A stretch of 20,720 bases of DNA from Plantago elongata (lineage: Eukaryota; Streptophyta; Magnoliopsida; Lamiales; Plantaginaceae), in assembly GCA_036897095.1 (NCBI GenBank), contig JAYMSP010003188.1, positions 1 to 20,720 on the forward strand, read 5' to 3'. A program made the position numbers and the translations under genes. Under the pieces are notes generated by a model. It was not told where the DNA came from, made no database searches, and saw only the letters and a program-made list of their open reading frames with translations. Each line of letters begins with the position of its first letter. The first letter of the stretch is position 1. Of the stretch, positions 18,838-20,720 are shown piece by piece.

Positions 18838-19706
18838 TAGGGGTGAGCATCGGTCCAGGCCCGGGCCGATTTTTGGTTTTTTTAATACCGAGGCCCGAAC
18901 CGATATTGGATCGGCCCAGACCCGACTGAAAAACTCAATTCGATTTCAGGCTTGGACCGAACGGGCCGACTTTTATAAAAAAAAAAATAGAAAAAATAGA
19001 ACAAGAACCGTGGTTGTGGTTTTAGAGCAGATACAGAGTTGTTGTTCCTTCACACCAGCCCGAACTAAAGTCACTTGTGGTTGAAAATTTCAGACTCAAA
19101 ACACCAGCCCGAACTATGTTATGCCCGTCAGAATGGAGACTCAAAACGTCAATGGGAATGGAGACTCAAAACGTCAGCTGTGATCGGAGACTCAAAACGT
19201 CAACGGGAATGGAGGTCGGAATTACACCAGCGGCCAGCCCGAAGCCCCGAACTATGTTATGCCCGTCTGAATGGAGGTTTCGATCGAGAATTGGACGGCG
19301 TTGGCGGCGGTGGAAAGGGTTTCGATCGGGAATTTGACGGGAAAGGGTTTTGGATCGGGAAGACATCAGATTGGGACCTCACGGGCTCACGGCGGCGGAC
19401 GGTGAAAAGGGTTTCGATCGGGAAGACGGGAATTGCGAATTGACGGGAGACTGGGAGAGGGTTTTGGATTGGGAACGAAGGGTTTTAGATTGGGAATTGA
19501 CGGGAAGACAGCAGATTGGGACACCTGAATTGACATATGCGTTAATACGTATTATATTTTCCTCTGGTTTTCTCAAAATATCAGTCTGGTCGGTGGACAT
19601 GCGATTTTGTCGGTTTTTGAACCAAACCGGACCGAAGACCGAAAAGTTGAAATCCTCCATACCGAGGACCGATTTTTCGGTCCGGTCCTAATTTTGCTCA
19701 CCCCTA
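18838..19706. mobile_element. Non-autonomous hAT-like transposon, 869 bp
   Basis: The terminal inverted repeats are TAGGGGTGAGCA (18838-18849) and its exact complement TGCTCACCCCTA (19695-19706). The flanking 8-mers TATTCTTC (18830-18837) and TCTTCTTC (19707-19714) agree at seven of eight bases, as expected for the 8-bp hAT target duplication. The subterminal regions carry many CGGTCC/GGACCG-type motifs on both sides, the usual transposase-binding clusters. No transposase is present. The middle (19077-19520) is GC-rich and repetitive: a 138-bp-spaced direct repeat (CCGAACTATGTTATGCCCGT at 19109 and 19247), three GAGACTCAAAACGTCA units, and six GGGTTTCGATCGGGAA-like units. The long open frames in this part (about 120 codons) arise from the repeats and are probably not genes. 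Confidence 0.82.
19276..19496. repeat. Degenerate GGGTTTCGATCGGGAA repeat array inside hAT-like element
   Basis: Six variants of a 16-17 bp unit start at about 19276, 19317, 19345, 19409, 19459 and 19480, spaced irregularly by 21-64 bp and separated by ACGG/GACGGG-rich linkers. The later units change CGATCG to GGATTG, consistent with C-to-T decay at CpG sites. Confidence 0.75.
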
Positions 19707-19752
19707 TCTTCTTCACTCTCTTTAGCGTTTGCCGTTTACCTCTGTATTTTGT

Positions 19753-20430
19753 ATGGTTATGGCTTGTGCCTCTGCTGAAGATCCGTTTTCCACTGGTATT
19801 TATCTACTGCTATTAACCTTTTCTCATGTCTCTGAATTGTTATGAAGATCGATTGTCTCCTGACTTTACGCCCAAGTCTATCATATTCGACTTTTAGGGA
19901 AATTCATGCCCACCATGTGTTTGTTTTATTTCCTGAACCAAATTTCAGTTATTCATTCTCTCGGATTTTAGTGAATCCATGCCCGGTTATAGCCTAAGAT
20001 ATTTTCCCAGCTTACTGATAGGTGTGGTTCTTTCTATATATATATTGCTAGGGCCTGTTGTGCAAGTGAAGAATAACTATGCCCGTTTGATATCTTCCGA
20101 ATTTTCCACACTTTATTTTACATTTGTCGCACAAAACATCAGGGTTAGTATATGGAATTAACTGCTAGCATTTTTACCATTTTGCATTGCAGAACCAAGG
20201 AAGAGAAAAAGGTTAGCACGATGGTGATGATTACCTATTTATATTGTATATTATAAAGATCAATGTCTCCAGGTTCTTGTATATATTGTTTGTTTAATCA
20301 ATTGTCAGTAGCAACTCATACTGTATGTCTGTGTGTTATGGTTGTAAACTTCACATTTAAGCCAATGAAGAATTGAAGAGAGATAATTTAGTTATTTGTT
20401 TCTTTTGTACATGTATATTATTGAGAAAAT
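19753..20430 (+). CDS. Possible two-exon mini-gene with 3' UTR, unknown function
   Basis: A CT-rich leader (19707-19750) precedes ATG 19753 and a second, better ATG at 19759 (TTATGGCT). The frame reads MVMACASAEDPFST and meets a donor, ACTG|GTATTT, at 19795/19796. A strong acceptor, ATTTTGCATTGCAG, ends at 20192 after a branch-point-like TTAACT. In phase it continues EPRKRKRLARW and stops at TGA 20225-20227. The basic tail looks like a nuclear localisation signal. The 3' flank has plant 3' UTR character (TTGTATATATTGTTTGTTTAA, later AATGAAG and TTTTGTACATG). The joined protein would be only 25 residues, so either inner exons are missed, this is a gene fragment, or the signals are chance. The hAT-like element ends about 46 bp upstream of the ATG. 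Confidence 0.25.
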
Positions 20431-20434
20431 ATTT

Positions 20435-20640
20435 GGAACCTTTTGCCCACTTTGAATTTGCACTCAGAATCTTTTTTTAAGTATGCACTTGAACGTTAGT
20501 CAACAGAACTAGTCAACACACGGAATAGACGACGTTAACTCTCCGAACCTTTTATTTTCAAATTACACCAAATCCTTTGCAGAAATTTACACGCGTTACC
20601 GAAACCTTTGCAGAAATTTGCACTCGCTACCTGAACCTTA
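20435..20640. repeat. Degenerate 31-bp tandem repeat
   Basis: Two clear units, CCTTTGCAGAAATTTACACG... (20574-20604) and CCTTTGCAGAAATTTGCACT... (20605-20635), are followed by the start of a third (20636). Weaker relatives with GAACCTTTT and AATTTGCACTC lie upstream from about 20435. This phrase pattern occurs at the ends of some plant transposons, but no inverted repeat was found here. Confidence 0.65.
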
Positions 20641-20720
20641 GTCAGTTTCATTTTCATTCTCTTCTCTCCAACACCCACCCACCTCCCATCTACCACATAC
20701 TCCGGCGTCGTCCACCACCA
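20641..20720. other. CT/CCA-rich stretch at the right edge
   Basis: Pyrimidine-rich DNA (CATTTTCATTCTCTTCTCTCC, then CACCCACC and CCGGCGTCGTCCACCACCA) resembles a plant 5' leader or the start of a low-complexity coding exon. It is cut by the window end, so nothing firm can be said. Confidence 0.3.

Noticed and set aside
19075-19443. A 122-codon frame inside the hAT-like element as a protein gene
   Set aside because: It is made of tandem repeats that stay open in several frames on both strands; no transposase or other domain is seen.
1-20720. CRISPR arrays, operons, prokaryotic ribosome binding sites or phage genes
   Set aside because: Nothing of the kind is present; the content is that of a plant nuclear genome.

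Overview
The window looks like AT-rich intergenic DNA from a flowering plant, most likely a eudicot. The evidence is Ty1/copia fragments of plant type, short DNA transposons with Stowaway-, Tourist- and hAT-like ends, an L1-type LINE tail with a plant-style RNase H end, and plant-style promoter and splice signals. I cannot name a genus. There is no complete, recognisable host protein-coding gene. Almost everything that can be identified is transposon-derived, in several layers of insertion and decay.

Layout, left to right. 1-1545 holds a broken Ty1/copia pol remnant on the minus strand (reverse transcriptase and RNase H), running off the left edge. 1546-1885 looks like a minus-strand LTR/promoter with G-boxes, a TATA-like motif and phased repeats. 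1886-4110 is AT-rich spacer with a fresh 34-bp tandem duplication. 4187-4575 is the 3' end of a minus-strand LINE. 5918-6285 holds a possible two-exon gene remnant of unknown function. 6321-11790 is the centrepiece: a foldback DNA element with AGCT-rich inverted arms, split by a degraded but structurally full-length Ty1/copia element (about 6581-11620) with two short LTRs, primer-binding site, gag, protease, integrase, RT, RNase H and polypurine tract. 11791-16231 is mostly spacer, with a small cluster of housekeeping-type promoter motifs ending at an ATG in good context (13915-14048) and an unexplained GC-richer island near 15010-15175.

16232-16359 is a Tourist-like MITE; 16425-17440 is the 3' part of an Ale-like copia relic with its 3' LTR. 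A Stowaway MITE (18062-18289), a second copy of the Tourist-like family in the opposite orientation (18661-18802) and an 869-bp non-autonomous hAT-like element (18838-19706) follow closely. The hAT element sits about 46 bp before a possible two-exon mini-gene with a plausible 3' UTR (19753-20430). A degenerate 31-bp tandem repeat and CT/CCA-rich DNA close the window.

The two left-hand copia elements belong to the same family and lie in opposite orientation; the third is a different lineage. By hand count the LTRs of the central element differ at about 10% of sites, suggesting an insertion several million years old; the foldback element it split must be older. I found no convincing new molecular system. 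The most informative signals are the nested insertion, the repeat-filled hAT-like element next to a possible gene, the orphan promoter, and the short exon-like segments.
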